Below are positions 11,011 through 22,984 of a DNA stretch of 64,000 nucleotides, one piece after another. A program made the translations under genes and the position numbers. The DNA lies in assembly GCF_016865585.1 (NCBI RefSeq), contig NZ_JAESND010000001.1, forward strand, positions 186,001 to 250,000. Reading direction: 5' to 3'. Position 1 is the stretch's first letter. Each line of letters opens with the position of its first letter. This DNA comes from Jeongeupia naejangsanensis. Its GTDB lineage: Bacteria > Pseudomonadota > Gammaproteobacteria > Burkholderiales > Chitinibacteraceae. A model generated the notes under the pieces. That model was not told the origin of the DNA and searched no databases. It saw nothing but the letters and a program-made list of their open reading frames with translations.

Positions 11011-12519
11011 TCAGTCTTCGCGGCGCATCTGCGGGAACAGGATGACGTCACGGATGCTGGCCGAGTTGGTCAGCAGCATCACCAGACGGTCGATGCCGAT
11101 ACCGCAGCCGCCGGTCGGCGGCAGGCCGTATTCGAGTGCGCGGATGTAGTCGGCGTCGAAATGCATGGCTTCGTCGTCGCCCTTGTCCTTCAGGTCGACC
11201 TGCGCCTGGAAGCGCGCAGCCTGGTCTTCGGGGTCGTTCAGCTCCGAGTAGCCGTTGGCGTGCTCGCGGCCGACCATGAACAGCTCGAAGCGCTCGGTGA
11301 TGCCCGGGTTGGTGTCGTTGGCGCGTGCCAGCGGCGAGACCTCGGCCGGATAGTCGACGATGAAGGTCGGCTCCCAGAGCTTTTCTTCGGTGGTTTCGTC
11401 GAACAGGCTCAGTTGCAGGCCGCCGATGCCGTCGGTCAGGACCGGCTTGGCGCCGAGGCGTGCCAGTTCGGCCTTGAGCCAGGCGCGGTCGTGCAGTTGC
11501 TCGTCAGTGTACTGCGGGTTGTAGTGCTTGATGGCGCCGGCAATGGTGAAGCGCGCAAACGGCTTGGACAGGTCGACCGGCTTGCCCTGATATTCGATCA
11601 CGGTGTGGCCGATGACTTCGCGCGCGGCATAGCGGATGACGCCTTCGGTCATGTCCATCATGCGCTGGTAGTCGGCGTAGGCCTCGTAGAACTCCATCAT
11701 TGTGAATTCGGGGTTGTGCCGCGTGCTCATCCCTTCGTTGCGGAAGTTGCGGTTCACCTCGAACACGCGCTCCATGCCGCCGACGACCAGGCGCTTCAGG
11801 TACAGCTCCGGCGCGACGCGCAGGAACAGCGGCATGTCGAGCGCGTTGTGGTGCGTCACGAAAGGCTTGGCCGTGGCGCCACCCGGGATCGGGTGCATCA
11901 TCGGCGTTTCGACTTCGAGGTAGGACTCGTTCACCATGTATTCGCGGATCTTCTGCACGATGCGCGAGCGCTTGATGAAGGTGTCGCGGCTGACCTCGTT
12001 GGTGATCAGGTCGACGTAGCGCTGGCGATACTTCTGTTCCTGATCCGCCAGACCGTGGAACTTGTCCGGCAGCGGGCGCAGCGACTTGGTCAGCAGGCGC
12101 AGCTGGGTGACCTGAACCGACAGCTCGCCGGTCTTGGTCTTCATCAGCGTGCCGACGGCGCCGAGGATGTCGCCCATGTCCCAGGTCTTGAAGCTGGCGT
12201 AGACGTCTTCACCGACCGAGTCACGGCTGATGTAGAACTGAATGCGGCCGCTGACATCCTGCACAGTGGCAAAGCTGGCCTTGCCCATCACGCGCTTGAG
12301 CATCATCCGGCCGGCAACGCTGACCGTGATGTTCTGTGCTTCTAGCGCTTCCTTTTCCAGTTCGCCGTACTTGGCGTGAAGGTCGCCGGCAACGTCGACG
12401 CGCTTGAAGTCGTTCGGGAACGCGATGCCCTGTTCGCGCAGCGCGCCAAGCTTGGCGCGGCGCTCGGCCATGATCTGGTTTTCGTCCTGCTGGACGACTT
12501 GTTCTTGCTGTTCGCTCAT
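11011..12519 (-). CDS. lysS: Lysyl-tRNA synthetase, class II
   Basis: A 502-residue class II aminoacyl-tRNA synthetase (E. coli LysS 505). The N-terminal OB-fold anticodon domain includes [21 protein letters not shown]. Class II motif 2 lies in [25 protein letters not shown], and motif 3 in [17 protein letters not shown]. The start [15 protein letters not shown] is used; the frame extends seven residues upstream. It follows prfB by 60 bp on the same strand, the prfB-lysS order also found in E. coli, with a stem-loop between. Confidence 0.96.
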   Translation of the reverse strand: MSEQQEQVVQQDENQIMAERRAKLGALREQGIAFPNDFKRVDVAGDLHAKYGELEKEALEAQNITVSVAGRMMLKRVMGKASFATVQDVSGRIQFYISRDSVGEDVYASFKTWDMGDILGAVGTLMKTKTGELSVQVTQLRLLTKSLRPLPDKFHGLADQEQKYRQRYVDLITNEVSRDTFIKRSRIVQKIREYMVNESYLEVETPMMHPIPGGATAKPFVTHHNALDMPLFLRVAPELYLKRLVVGGMERVFEVNRNFRNEGMSTRHNPEFTMMEFYEAYADYQRMMDMTEGVIRYAAREVIGHTVIEYQGKPVDLSKPFARFTIAGAIKHYNPQYTDEQLHDRAWLKAELARLGAKPVLTDGIGGLQLSLFDETTEEKLWEPTFIVDYPAEVSPLARANDTNPGITERFELFMVGREHANGYSELNDPEDQAARFQAQVDLKDKGDDEAMHFDADYIRALEYGLPPTGGCGIGIDRLVMLLTNSASIRDVILFPQMRRED

Positions 12520-12542
12520 GCTTGTTTCCGTCAAATGCAAAA

Positions 12543-12564
12543 CGGAGCAGGGCGGCCTGCTCCG
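12543..12564 (-). terminator. Stem-loop between prfB and lysS
   Basis: CGGAGCAGG and CCTGCTCCG form a perfect 9-bp stem with a 4-nt loop, followed on the minus strand by a short TTTT. It is a weak terminator or attenuator candidate, or an mRNA processing site, in the 60-bp gap. Confidence 0.5.
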
Positions 12565-12579
12565 GTCAACTCAAATGGA

Positions 12580-13683
12580 TCAAACGCCTTGCTTCAGGCT
12601 GGCTTCGATAAAGCCGTCGAGATCGCCGTCCATCACGCCCTTGAGGTTGCCCACTTCGTAGCTGGTACGCAGGTCCTTGATGCGGCTCTGGTCGAACACG
12701 TAGGAGCGGATCTGGTGGCCCCAGCCGATGTCGGACTTGCCGGCTTCGAGCGTCTGCTGCGCTTCCATGCGCTTGCGCAGCTCGAGCTCGTACAGTTTGG
12801 CGCGCAGCATCGCCCAGGCTTCTTCACGGTTGCGGTGCTGCGAGCGGTCGTTCTGGCACTGGACGACGATATTGGTCGGAATGTGCGTCAGCCGTACTGC
12901 CGAGTCGGTCTTGTTGATGTGCTGACCACCGGCGCCAGAGGCGCGGTAGGTGTCGGTGCGGACGTCCGCCGGATTGATTTCGATCTCGAAGCTGTCGTCG
13001 ACCTCGGGGTAGACGAAGACCGAGCAGAACGAGGTGTGACGGCGTGCGTTCGAGTCGAACGGCGACACGCGCACCAGGCGGTGCACGCCGGTTTCGGTGC
13101 GCAGGAAGCCATAGGCATACTCGCCGGAGAGCTTGATTGTCGCGCTGGTGATGCCGGCGACTTCGCCCTCGGACTCTTCCATGACTTCGACATTGAAGCC
13201 CTTGCGTTCGCCGTAGCGGACGTACATGCGCAGCAGCATGCCGGCCCAGTCCTGCGCTTCGGTGCCACCGGCGCCCGACTGGATGTCGATGAAGCAGTTG
13301 TTCGGGTCGGCCGGGTTGCTGAACATCCGGCGGAATTCGAGCTTGCCGATCTTTTCTTCCAGTACTTGCGCGTCATCGCCGATCGCGGCGCAAGTCTCGA
13401 AATCATTCTCGCCGCGTGCCATGTCGAACAGCTCCTTGGCATCGGCAGCGCCACCGGCGACTTCGTCGAGCACGACGACGACATCTTCGAGCGCCTTGCG
13501 CTCGCGGCCGATTTCCTGGGCTTTTTTCTGGTCGTTCCAGATGTCCGGGTCTTCGGAGAGGCGGACAACTTCCTCGAGCCGGTCACGCTTGCCCGGATAG
13601 TCAAGGTAACGCTTCAGCTCCTCGGCGCGGCTGGCCAAGTCTGCGAGGTGGTTGTCGATCTGGTTGAGCTGTTCGGCTTCCAT
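12580..13683 (-). CDS. prfB: Peptide chain release factor 2, without a programmed frameshift
   Basis: A 367-residue RF2 that terminates translation at UGA and UAA. The tripeptide anticodon SPF ([11 protein letters not shown]) and the catalytic GGQ ([16 protein letters not shown]) are intact. The protein aligns with E. coli RF2 from end to end, yet is encoded in one continuous frame. At the usual +1 frameshift site (codons about 25-27, minus strand 13606-13598) the sequence is CTTGACTAT, whereas frameshift genes have CTTTGAC with an in-frame TGA. Autoregulation by frameshifting is therefore absent. The frame also offers a GTG one codon upstream at 13686. It precedes lysS. Confidence 0.95.
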   Translation of the reverse strand: MEAEQLNQIDNHLADLASRAEELKRYLDYPGKRDRLEEVVRLSEDPDIWNDQKKAQEIGRERKALEDVVVVLDEVAGGAADAKELFDMARGENDFETCAAIGDDAQVLEEKIGKLEFRRMFSNPADPNNCFIDIQSGAGGTEAQDWAGMLLRMYVRYGERKGFNVEVMEESEGEVAGITSATIKLSGEYAYGFLRTETGVHRLVRVSPFDSNARRHTSFCSVFVYPEVDDSFEIEINPADVRTDTYRASGAGGQHINKTDSAVRLTHIPTNIVVQCQNDRSQHRNREEAWAMLRAKLYELELRKRMEAQQTLEAGKSDIGWGHQIRSYVFDQSRIKDLRTSYEVGNLKGVMDGDLDGFIEASLKQGV

Positions 13684-13797
13684 CACGGTCTATATCGGTC
13701 GGAAAACCGGCCATTATACCGGATTGCCTTGATGGATCGGGGCAATGCTTTGCGCCGACGAGGGCAAACATCACCGGGCATCGACGGATGGGGCCGG

Positions 13798-13834
13798 AAA
13801 AACAAAGGGCGACACCCGAAGACGTCGCCCTTTG
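13798..13834 (-). terminator. Terminator of the glutamate dehydrogenase gene
   Basis: CAAAGGGCGAC at 13803-13813 pairs with GTCGCCCTTTG at 13824-13834. On the minus strand the stem is followed by five T. It lies 18 bp beyond the stop codon. Confidence 0.85.
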
Positions 13835-13851
13835 CATCGCGAACTGCCGGA

Positions 13852-16800
13852 TCAGGCTGCCAGACGGGCCCGCATTTCCCGCAGCGCGGCCGAGATCATC
13901 GCCAGATCCGGCTGGCTTTCACGCAGCTCGTCAAGCATCCGCAGCCATTGCGCCAGTTGCTCGGCCACGTCTTCCTGCCATGTGGCCAGCTTGGCGTCCG
14001 CATCGGCCTGCGGACGTTGCCAGACACGATCCGTCAGCATGGCGTGCAAGCGCTGCAGATCGTCGCGCGCGGCAAGGCGGGCAAGCGTCTGCCAGCGGTT
14101 TTCGCGCGGCAGTTTCTCGATCGCCGTGGCCAGCCAGTCAAGCGACAGAACCTGGCCCAGTGCGAGGAACAGCTTCATCCGTTCGGCCAGCGTACCGGTA
14201 TCCGACGCGCTGCGTGCCAGTTCGATGAAGGGCATGGCGTGTTCGATCGCCAGCACTTGCCCGGCCAGTTCGCCCGGCACGCCGGCTTCGACCCAGCTTT
14301 CACGGCGAGCCTGTGCATCCGCGCTGCCGATCAGCCATTCCGGCAGTCTTGGCAGACACAGTTCAGCGCAGGTGCGCAGATGCTCGTGCGAGGCCGTGTC
14401 TAGCGGGTGCTGCAGCAGCCAGCGGGCGACCCGCTCGGTCTGGCGACGCGCCGACATCAGCAACTCGTACTGCTCGGCAACCGGCACAGCGGAAGCAGCC
14501 TCGATACTGGCGACCAGCTTGTCGATGGACAGCAGTTGCTGTGCATCGATCAACGCCGCGACCACGACGTCGGCCGGGCGCTCGACCTCTTCGGCCAGCC
14601 TGAAGACGCAGGTGATGCCGTAGCGGTTGACCACATGGTTGGTCAGCAAGGTCGCGACGATTTCACGCCGCAGCGGGTGCTCGGGAATCCGGTCGCCGTA
14701 GCGCTGCACCAGTGCCGTCGGGAAGTAATCCTGCAGCGGTGCATTCCAGCGAGCATCGTCCGGCAGCGTGCTGGCCAGCAGTTGCTGCTTGAGGACGATC
14801 TTGGCGTAGGCGAGCAGCACCGACAGCTCCGGCCGGGTCAGCCCAAGCTTGGCTTGCTGGCGTTCGAGCAACAGCGTGTCGCCCGGCAGGTATTCGAGCC
14901 GGCGGGACAATTTGCCCTGACGTTCCATGGCCAGCATGAAGCGCTGGTGCACCGACAGCAGCGATGGCGCCTGCATCCGTTCGAGCGAGATCGCCTGTGT
15001 TTGCAGCCGGTTGTCCTCGAGCACCAGATGGCCGACTTCGTCGGTCATTTCGGCCAGCAGCTGATTGCGCTGCTTCAGCGTCATGTCGCCGCTGGCGACG
15101 ATGCGGTTGAGGAATATCTTGATGTTGACTTCATGGTCGGAGCAGTCGACGCCGGCCGAATTGTCGATCGCATCGGTAAAGATGCGGCCACCCGACAGGC
15201 CGTACTCGATCCGGCCCAGCTGGGTGAAGCCGAGATTGCCGCCTTCGCCGACGACCTTGCAGTGCAATTCGCGGCCGTCAACGCGGACCGCATCGCTGCC
15301 GCGGTCGTTTGCTTCGGCATGCGTCTGCGTGCTGGCCTTCACATAGGTGCCGATGCCGCCGTTGTAGAGCAGGTCGATCGGCGCCTTCAGGATCGCCTGG
15401 ATCAGCAGATTGGGTTCGAGTTCGTCTTCCTCGACCTGCAGCAGTGCCTTCATTTCAGCCGAGAGCGGAATCGATTTGGCGCTGCGTGGCCACAGCCCGC
15501 CGCCTTGCGATACCAGTCGCGCGTCGTAATCGGCCCAGCTGGAGCGGGGCAGGGCGAAGAGGCGTTCGCGCTCCTTGTACGACAGCGCCGGATCCGGATT
15601 CGGGTCGATGAAGATGTGCCGGTGATCGAACGCAGCAACCAGCTTGACCGAAGTGGAGCGCAGCAGGCCATTGCCGAATACGTCGCCTGACATGTCGCCG
15701 ATACCAGCGATGGTGATCGGATCGACAGCGACGTCGATGCCCATTTCGCGGAAATGCCGCTCGACCGAGACCCACGCGCCGCGGGCCGTAATGCCCATTT
15801 TCTTGTGGTCGTAACCGACCGAGCCGCCCGATGCGAACGCATCGTCCAGCCAGAAGCCGTATTCCTGCGACAGCGCATTGGCGATGTCCGAGAACGTTGC
15901 TGTGCCCTTGTCGGCAGCAACGACGAGGTAAGGGTCGTCCTCGTCACGACGGGTGACCTGTGCCGGAGGCATGACCTTTCCGTTGACGAGGTTGTCGGTC
16001 AGGTCGAGCATGCCGCGAATCAGCGTCTGGTAGCACTCGACGCCCTTGGCAAGAAAGGCTTCGCGCTCGGCCGGGGGATTCTTGACGACGAAGCCGCCCT
16101 TGGAACCGACCGGTACGATCACGGTGTTCTTGACCATCTGAGCCTTCACAAGACCCAGCACCTCTGTCCGGAAGTCCTCGCGCCGGTCGGACCAGCGCAG
16201 ACCGCCTCGGGCGACCTTGCCGCCACGCAAGTGCACGCCCTCCATTTCACTGGAGTACACAAAAATTTCGAACAGCGGCACCGGCTGCGGCATGCCTGGA
16301 ATCTGCGCCGAGGCGATCTTGAACGAGACATAAGGTTTGGCGTTGCCGAATGCGTCCTGCTGCCAGAAGTTGGTGCGTACCGTGGCTTCGATCGCGGCGC
16401 GGAACTGCGACAGCATCTTTTCGTCGTCAAGATTCGGCTGATCTGCCGCGAACTGCGCCAGCGCTGCGCTGAGCGCCTCGACGCCTGTTACGTTGGCGCC
16501 GGGTTTCAGTCGGCCATCGAACAGCTCGACCAGTTGCGCCGCCTGCACAGGGAAGCGCAGCAAGGTGTCGGCCAGTGTTTCCTGGCTGAAGCGCAAGCCG
16601 ATCTGCTTCAGATAGCGCGCGTACGCACGCAATACCAGTACGTCGCGCCAGGCGAGCCCGGCCTGCAGGATCAGGCGATTGAACGAATCGTTCTCGCAAT
16701 GACCAACAAAAATCGCTTCGAAGGCTTCAAGCAGTCTGGCGCGCGCGGCCGGGTCTTCCAGCTCGCCCGCCTGCGGAATCTGAATGCCGATATCGATGAT

Positions 16801-18594
16801 CCAGGCCGCGCTACCGTCGGCAAAGCCGAGCTTGTACGGCCGCTCGTCCAGCACGCGTGCGCCAAGGTTCTCCAGCAGCGGCAGGCAATCGGACAGTTCG
16901 ATTGCAGTATTGCGATACAGCTTCAGCCGCCACTGGCGCGTGTCGGACTGGCTGCCCGGCACGATGGTCGTCGTCAGCTGGCCGGTCTCGAGTGCGGCTT
17001 CCAGTGCGTCGACATCATGCACCGCTACGCGCGCGGGATAGTCTGCACAGTAGGCTGCCGAGAACGCGTTGGCGTAACGCTGGTAGCGGACCGCACCTTG
17101 CTCCTCGCCACCATGGGCGACGAGCTGGCGACGCAATTCGTCGGGCCAGCGCTGGGCGATTTCGGCGATTTCGGCTTCGATTTCCTGCGCGTCGTACTTC
17201 GGGTGCGTGCCGTGCGGAATCCGGGTGATGAAGTTGACGCGCGCCAGCGGGCTGTCCGACAGCAGGACGTTGAATTCGACACTTTCGCCGGCGAGCCGCT
17301 CCAGCAACAGTTGCTGCACCTTGACCCGGACTTCGGTGGTGTAGTTGTCGCGCGGCACGTAAAGCATGGCCGAAACGTAGCGACCGTAGATGTCGTCGCG
17401 GAAGAACACCCGTGTCCGGTTGCGCTCCTGCAGGCCGACGATGCCGGCCGAAATCCGCGCGAGCTCGTCGGCGTCGGTTTCGATCAACTCTTCCCGTGGA
17501 TAGGTATCCAGCACATGAAGCAGGCCCTTGCCGCGGTGGCCGGTCAGATCGGCGCCGGACTGTTGGGCGGCGCGGGCGATTTTTTCGCGCAGGATAGGAA
17601 TCTGCCGAGGCGGCGTGTTGTAGGCACTGGCGGTATACAGGCCCAGCAGCCGGAGTTCGCCCACGACCTTGCCACTGGCATCGATCTGCTTGAGGCACAC
17701 CATGTCGAGGTAGGTCGGCCGGTGGATGACCGAGCGGGTATCTGCCTTGGTCAGAATCAGTAGCGTATCCGGGCGATAGGCTATCTTGCGCAACTCGGGA
17801 GTCAGCGACGCCCAGGTCCGCGACGGACCACCAACGCCATCGTCGCGCAGCATGCCCAGGCCGGAACCCGGCGTGATCCACATATTGCCGTCGCCCTGGG
17901 CGTCGTCGATCCGGTAGTCGCGGCAGCCAAGGAAAATGAAGTGGTCGTCACGCAACCATTCGAGATAGGCAATGGTTTCGGCAATTTCGGCCGTAGCCAG
18001 TGGTGGCGGGGCATTGCGCAGCTCGGCCAGTGTTTCGCCAAGCCGTTCGGTCATTTTGGGCCAGTCGGTCACTGCAACCGACAGCACGGCCAGTGCGCTT
18101 CGGATTTCCTCTGCCAGTGCGGCGAGCGCTTCCGGGCGGGTGACACGGTCGATTTCGAAGTGCATCCACGATTCATGGACGCCTGCATCATCAAGACCTT
18201 CGGCCTGGCCCGCGGCATTGCGTGCCACACGCAGGATCGGGTGCACGACAAGATGAACGCCGTAACCAAGTCGATTGATCGCCATGCTGACGGTGTCGAC
18301 GAGGAAAGGCATGTCGTCGACAACCAGTTCGACAACGGTGTGCTTGCACTCCCAGCCGTGCTCGATCAGCGTCGGATTTTCGGTGCGGATCAGCACCTCG
18401 CCGGGCGCACGCCTGGCGCCAAAACGCCAGTGCGACAGCGCGGCACCAGCCCAGTTGTCAGCCTCCCGGGCATCAAAGTCCTCGGCGGGAAGATCCGCGT
18501 AGTAGCGCGCAAACAGCGAGCGGATGTTGTCGGCGAGGGGTTCGCGTGCCTGAGCCAGTGCATCCAGCTGCGAACGGGGAACGGAAAAGGTCAT
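13852..18594 (-). CDS. gdhB: NAD-specific glutamate dehydrogenase, large 180-kDa type
   Basis: A 1580-residue protein of the large bacterial NAD-GDH family (Bac_GDH; the Pseudomonas enzyme is about 1620). It oxidatively deaminates glutamate to 2-oxoglutarate and ammonium. The N-terminal third holds the ACT-like regulatory segments. The catalytic core lies around residues 800-1200, with GGLRWSDRREDFRTEVLGLVKAQ, the glycine/lysine-rich VPVGSKGGFVVKNPP, and IAGIGDMSGDVFGNGLL for dinucleotide binding. The C-terminal helical region ends in SAALREMRARLAA. It stands alone, with its own terminator, divergent from the DUF1631 gene. Such enzymes usually serve amino-acid catabolism. Confidence 0.93.
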   Translation of the reverse strand: MTFSVPRSQLDALAQAREPLADNIRSLFARYYADLPAEDFDAREADNWAGAALSHWRFGARRAPGEVLIRTENPTLIEHGWECKHTVVELVVDDMPFLVDTVSMAINRLGYGVHLVVHPILRVARNAAGQAEGLDDAGVHESWMHFEIDRVTRPEALAALAEEIRSALAVLSVAVTDWPKMTERLGETLAELRNAPPPLATAEIAETIAYLEWLRDDHFIFLGCRDYRIDDAQGDGNMWITPGSGLGMLRDDGVGGPSRTWASLTPELRKIAYRPDTLLILTKADTRSVIHRPTYLDMVCLKQIDASGKVVGELRLLGLYTASAYNTPPRQIPILREKIARAAQQSGADLTGHRGKGLLHVLDTYPREELIETDADELARISAGIVGLQERNRTRVFFRDDIYGRYVSAMLYVPRDNYTTEVRVKVQQLLLERLAGESVEFNVLLSDSPLARVNFITRIPHGTHPKYDAQEIEAEIAEIAQRWPDELRRQLVAHGGEEQGAVRYQRYANAFSAAYCADYPARVAVHDVDALEAALETGQLTTTIVPGSQSDTRQWRLKLYRNTAIELSDCLPLLENLGARVLDERPYKLGFADGSAAWIIDIGIQIPQAGELEDPAARARLLEAFEAIFVGHCENDSFNRLILQAGLAWRDVLVLRAYARYLKQIGLRFSQETLADTLLRFPVQAAQLVELFDGRLKPGANVTGVEALSAALAQFAADQPNLDDEKMLSQFRAAIEATVRTNFWQQDAFGNAKPYVSFKIASAQIPGMPQPVPLFEIFVYSSEMEGVHLRGGKVARGGLRWSDRREDFRTEVLGLVKAQMVKNTVIVPVGSKGGFVVKNPPAEREAFLAKGVECYQTLIRGMLDLTDNLVNGKVMPPAQVTRRDEDDPYLVVAADKGTATFSDIANALSQEYGFWLDDAFASGGSVGYDHKKMGITARGAWVSVERHFREMGIDVAVDPITIAGIGDMSGDVFGNGLLRSTSVKLVAAFDHRHIFIDPNPDPALSYKERERLFALPRSSWADYDARLVSQGGGLWPRSAKSIPLSAEMKALLQVEEDELEPNLLIQAILKAPIDLLYNGGIGTYVKASTQTHAEANDRGSDAVRVDGRELHCKVVGEGGNLGFTQLGRIEYGLSGGRIFTDAIDNSAGVDCSDHEVNIKIFLNRIVASGDMTLKQRNQLLAEMTDEVGHLVLEDNRLQTQAISLERMQAPSLLSVHQRFMLAMERQGKLSRRLEYLPGDTLLLERQQAKLGLTRPELSVLLAYAKIVLKQQLLASTLPDDARWNAPLQDYFPTALVQRYGDRIPEHPLRREIVATLLTNHVVNRYGITCVFRLAEEVERPADVVVAALIDAQQLLSIDKLVASIEAASAVPVAEQYELLMSARRQTERVARWLLQHPLDTASHEHLRTCAELCLPRLPEWLIGSADAQARRESWVEAGVPGELAGQVLAIEHAMPFIELARSASDTGTLAERMKLFLALGQVLSLDWLATAIEKLPRENRWQTLARLAARDDLQRLHAMLTDRVWQRPQADADAKLATWQEDVAEQLAQWLRMLDELRESQPDLAMISAALREMRARLAA

Positions 18595-18756
18595 TTCAGC
18601 CTGCTCTGCGTCGTTGAAGCTGATTTGACTCTATACCCCGGCCTAGGGCGTCGCCAGACCGGGTTTTCCTCAACCTTGTTTTCCCCAATCGCTAAAGCGG
18701 AACAAGGCGTAGACGCCCGTCGGTGTCTCTTTGCCGCCCAGCCGCCGGCAATCGGT

Positions 18757-18786
18757 TTGACCTGCAATTTTGCTAAACATTACCAT
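18757..18786 (+). promoter_or_regulatory. Candidate sigma-70 promoter for the DUF1631 gene
   Basis: TTGACC (18757-18762) and TACCAT (18781-18786) are separated by 18 bp, about 35 bp before the ATG at 18822, in the A+T-richest part of the 227-bp divergent gap. Confidence 0.4.
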
Positions 18787-18821
18787 AACCTAATATACGT
18801 CAATGACATGCCGGTCCCCTC

Positions 18822-21023
18822 ATGCACACCGTACGCGCCCGAACCGAAGCCAGCCCGCAAGCGGGAACGCTGATCGCCTGTCGCGACCTCGCGCTGGAGA
18901 TGCTGACCGAGTCGCTCGACGAGTTCTTCGAGGAGCTCGAGGAAACCTTTTTCCAGCTGGCCGAAACGACGACCGAGCGCGGGCTGCGCGACCAGTACTT
19001 TGATGCCCGGGTCGAGGCGCGCACCAAGAAAGACGCCATCGTCGCCGCGTTCAAGCAGCAGTTTCTGGCCAGCTTCGAAGCCAGCCTGCAATCACGGGAT
19101 TCACGCGGTGACAGCAGCTACTACCAGGTCAATCTGACGCCGGATGCCCTGTCGCTGGTGGCCAATGACGAGTACGAAGCCTCGCTGACGCTGAGCAGTG
19201 TCACGAACGCCATGCAGCAGAAGGGCGGGGATACGCTGACCCAGCTGGAGCAGCGGTTGGCCACCTTGTTGCCCGAGCGCGATGAGTCCTCCGGGCCACT
19301 CAGCCCCAAGGCCATTTGCGAGGCCTTCCTCAGTGCATGCCAGCAACTCGAAAGCGGTCTGGCTGCGCGGCTTGTCGCGTTGAGAACGTTCGAGACCGAA
19401 CTCTCCGGCCGTGTTGCCGGGGTCTACCAACAGCTCAACCAATACCTGATCCAGCAGAACGTTGCGCTGCCGACGCTGGCGCGCCGGTCAGCCGCCTCGC
19501 GCCCGGCCAGACCGGCCACCGAGCGAAGTGACGATGCCGCATCAACCCAGGCCGGTACGGCCGAGCAGGGTGGTTATACCGATGGCGGGGGCTATGCGAG
19601 TACAGGGGGCGCTACCACCGCCGCTTCGCTGTTGAGACCGGAACTCATTGCCCATCTGAATCAGCTGTTTTCGAATGGCGGCGCGCCGGTTGCACAGCGC
19701 CCGGTCCGGCCGGACTGGTTCAATTTCCTCGATCATTTGCAGCAGGATTCGTTCGGCACGTCGCAGGACGTGTTCGCGCAGCCGGAAAACCTGCTGGCCC
19801 TGCTGCGCGGCAGCCGCTGGACCCAGGATCTGGACCGGCTCGACACGATGACGGTCGAGCTGGTCACACTGCTGTTTGACCGGTTGTTCGACGATGCGCG
19901 GTTGCCGACCGCCGCCAAGGGTCTGTTGTCGCGGTTGCAGGTTCCTGCGCTCAAAGCGGCAATGCTGGACAACGGTTTTTTCAGCGACAAGTCCCACCCG
20001 GCTCGCCGGTTGATCGACCGGATCGCCGAAGCAAGTCTGGAATGGCAGAACGAGCCCTCCGAAGACGATGCCCGGCTGCACAAGTTTGCCGAGCTGATCG
20101 CCGAAGTAGCTCACACATTCAGCGACGATGCATCGGTTTTCCAGACTGCGCTCGATTCGCTCAATCACTGGCTGGAAGCCGAAAGCACTGCGCTTGATGC
20201 ATCGATCAGCGAGCAGGCAGAAGCCCTGCTGGCTGGCGAAATCAGCGAGCTTGCACAGGCCACCGTGCAGGCACTGCTCGAACAGCGGCTGCAGCCGGAA
20301 CACCCGCCCGTTGTCGGCGCCTTCATCCAGACGCAATGGCGCGCGGCCCTGGTTGCCGCCTACGACACCAATGGCGAAGCCGCGCCACTGTTTGTCGAGC
20401 GTCTGACCGTTGTCGACGACCTGCTGTGGAGCGTTGCGCCCAAAGTACGGCCGGAGGATCGTCTCCAGCTGGTGAACACCTTGCCGGCACTGCTGGCGCG
20501 ACTCGAAAAAGGCATGCGTGACACCGATGTTGCCGACGAAGTGCGCAAGGCGTTCTTTGCCGAGCTGGTGCAGCTGCACGCCAGTGCCATCCGGCAGGGT
20601 TTGAAGCTGGCGCTCGCCGCGGCGCCCGTCGCCATTCAAACGGAAGTCGTTCTGCCGGTTCGTGCTGTCACGCCCGAAATCGAATACATCACCGATGAAA
20701 TCATCCAGCCGGATCCCGAGTCCGACATTCGGGCCGAAACAGCCGGTCCAGCCGAAATCGGCGTAGCCAGCTCGCCGTTACCCGCTCGTGGTGATTGGGT
20801 GGAGTGGTTCGATGGCGACGCAGCCCCGCGGCGTTTGCGTGTCGGCTGGATCAGCCCGCAGGGGTCGCGCTTCCTGCTGACCAGCCGTACGGACAAGGGA
20901 TTGACGCTCATGCGTCACGAGGTCGAGATGCATCTCGCCAGCGGCGTGCTGCGGCGTATCGACCTTGGCGCGGGCGTTACCGAAGATGCGTTCAGCCAGT
21001 TGCGTGACGCGCTGATCGCCTGA
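18822..21023 (+). CDS. DUF1631 family protein
   Basis: A 733-residue cytoplasmic protein with no signal peptide or membrane segment. The opening (CRDLALEMLTESLDEFFEELEETFFQLAE followed by DQYFDARVEARTKKDAIVAAFKQQF, given here as two pieces) and the C-terminal module from about residue 650 (RGDWVEWFDGDAAPRRLRVG, then WISPQGSRFLLTSR) match the DUF1631 family of beta- and gammaproteobacteria. The C-terminal part resembles a PilZ-like small barrel, which raises the possibility of cyclic-di-GMP sensing, but canonical RxxxR and D/NxSxxG motifs are not obvious. Residues 220-270 are low-complexity linker (Ala, Gly, Thr). No Shine-Dalgarno is evident. Function unknown. Confidence 0.8.
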   Translation: MHTVRARTEASPQAGTLIACRDLALEMLTESLDEFFEELEETFFQLAETTTERGLRDQYFDARVEARTKKDAIVAAFKQQFLASFEASLQSRDSRGDSSYYQVNLTPDALSLVANDEYEASLTLSSVTNAMQQKGGDTLTQLEQRLATLLPERDESSGPLSPKAICEAFLSACQQLESGLAARLVALRTFETELSGRVAGVYQQLNQYLIQQNVALPTLARRSAASRPARPATERSDDAASTQAGTAEQGGYTDGGGYASTGGATTAASLLRPELIAHLNQLFSNGGAPVAQRPVRPDWFNFLDHLQQDSFGTSQDVFAQPENLLALLRGSRWTQDLDRLDTMTVELVTLLFDRLFDDARLPTAAKGLLSRLQVPALKAAMLDNGFFSDKSHPARRLIDRIAEASLEWQNEPSEDDARLHKFAELIAEVAHTFSDDASVFQTALDSLNHWLEAESTALDASISEQAEALLAGEISELAQATVQALLEQRLQPEHPPVVGAFIQTQWRAALVAAYDTNGEAAPLFVERLTVVDDLLWSVAPKVRPEDRLQLVNTLPALLARLEKGMRDTDVADEVRKAFFAELVQLHASAIRQGLKLALAAAPVAIQTEVVLPVRAVTPEIEYITDEIIQPDPESDIRAETAGPAEIGVASSPLPARGDWVEWFDGDAAPRRLRVGWISPQGSRFLLTSRTDKGLTLMRHEVEMHLASGVLRRIDLGAGVTEDAFSQLRDALIA

Positions 21024-21069
21024 TTCCGGCAGCGGCGCTGCGCCTCGGAGGTCTGGTAAACTCCGGGGC

Positions 21070-22971
<1,902 letters not shown>

Positions 22972-22984
22972 TCGCCGGACGCAC

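Noticed and set aside
11161-12345. Plus-strand open frame opposite lysS
   Set aside because: Antisense shadow; lysS motifs cover the region.
15754-17763. Long plus-strand open frame opposite the glutamate dehydrogenase gene
   Set aside because: Antisense shadow with His/Arg/Gln-rich composition and no motifs; the minus-strand protein is clearly real.
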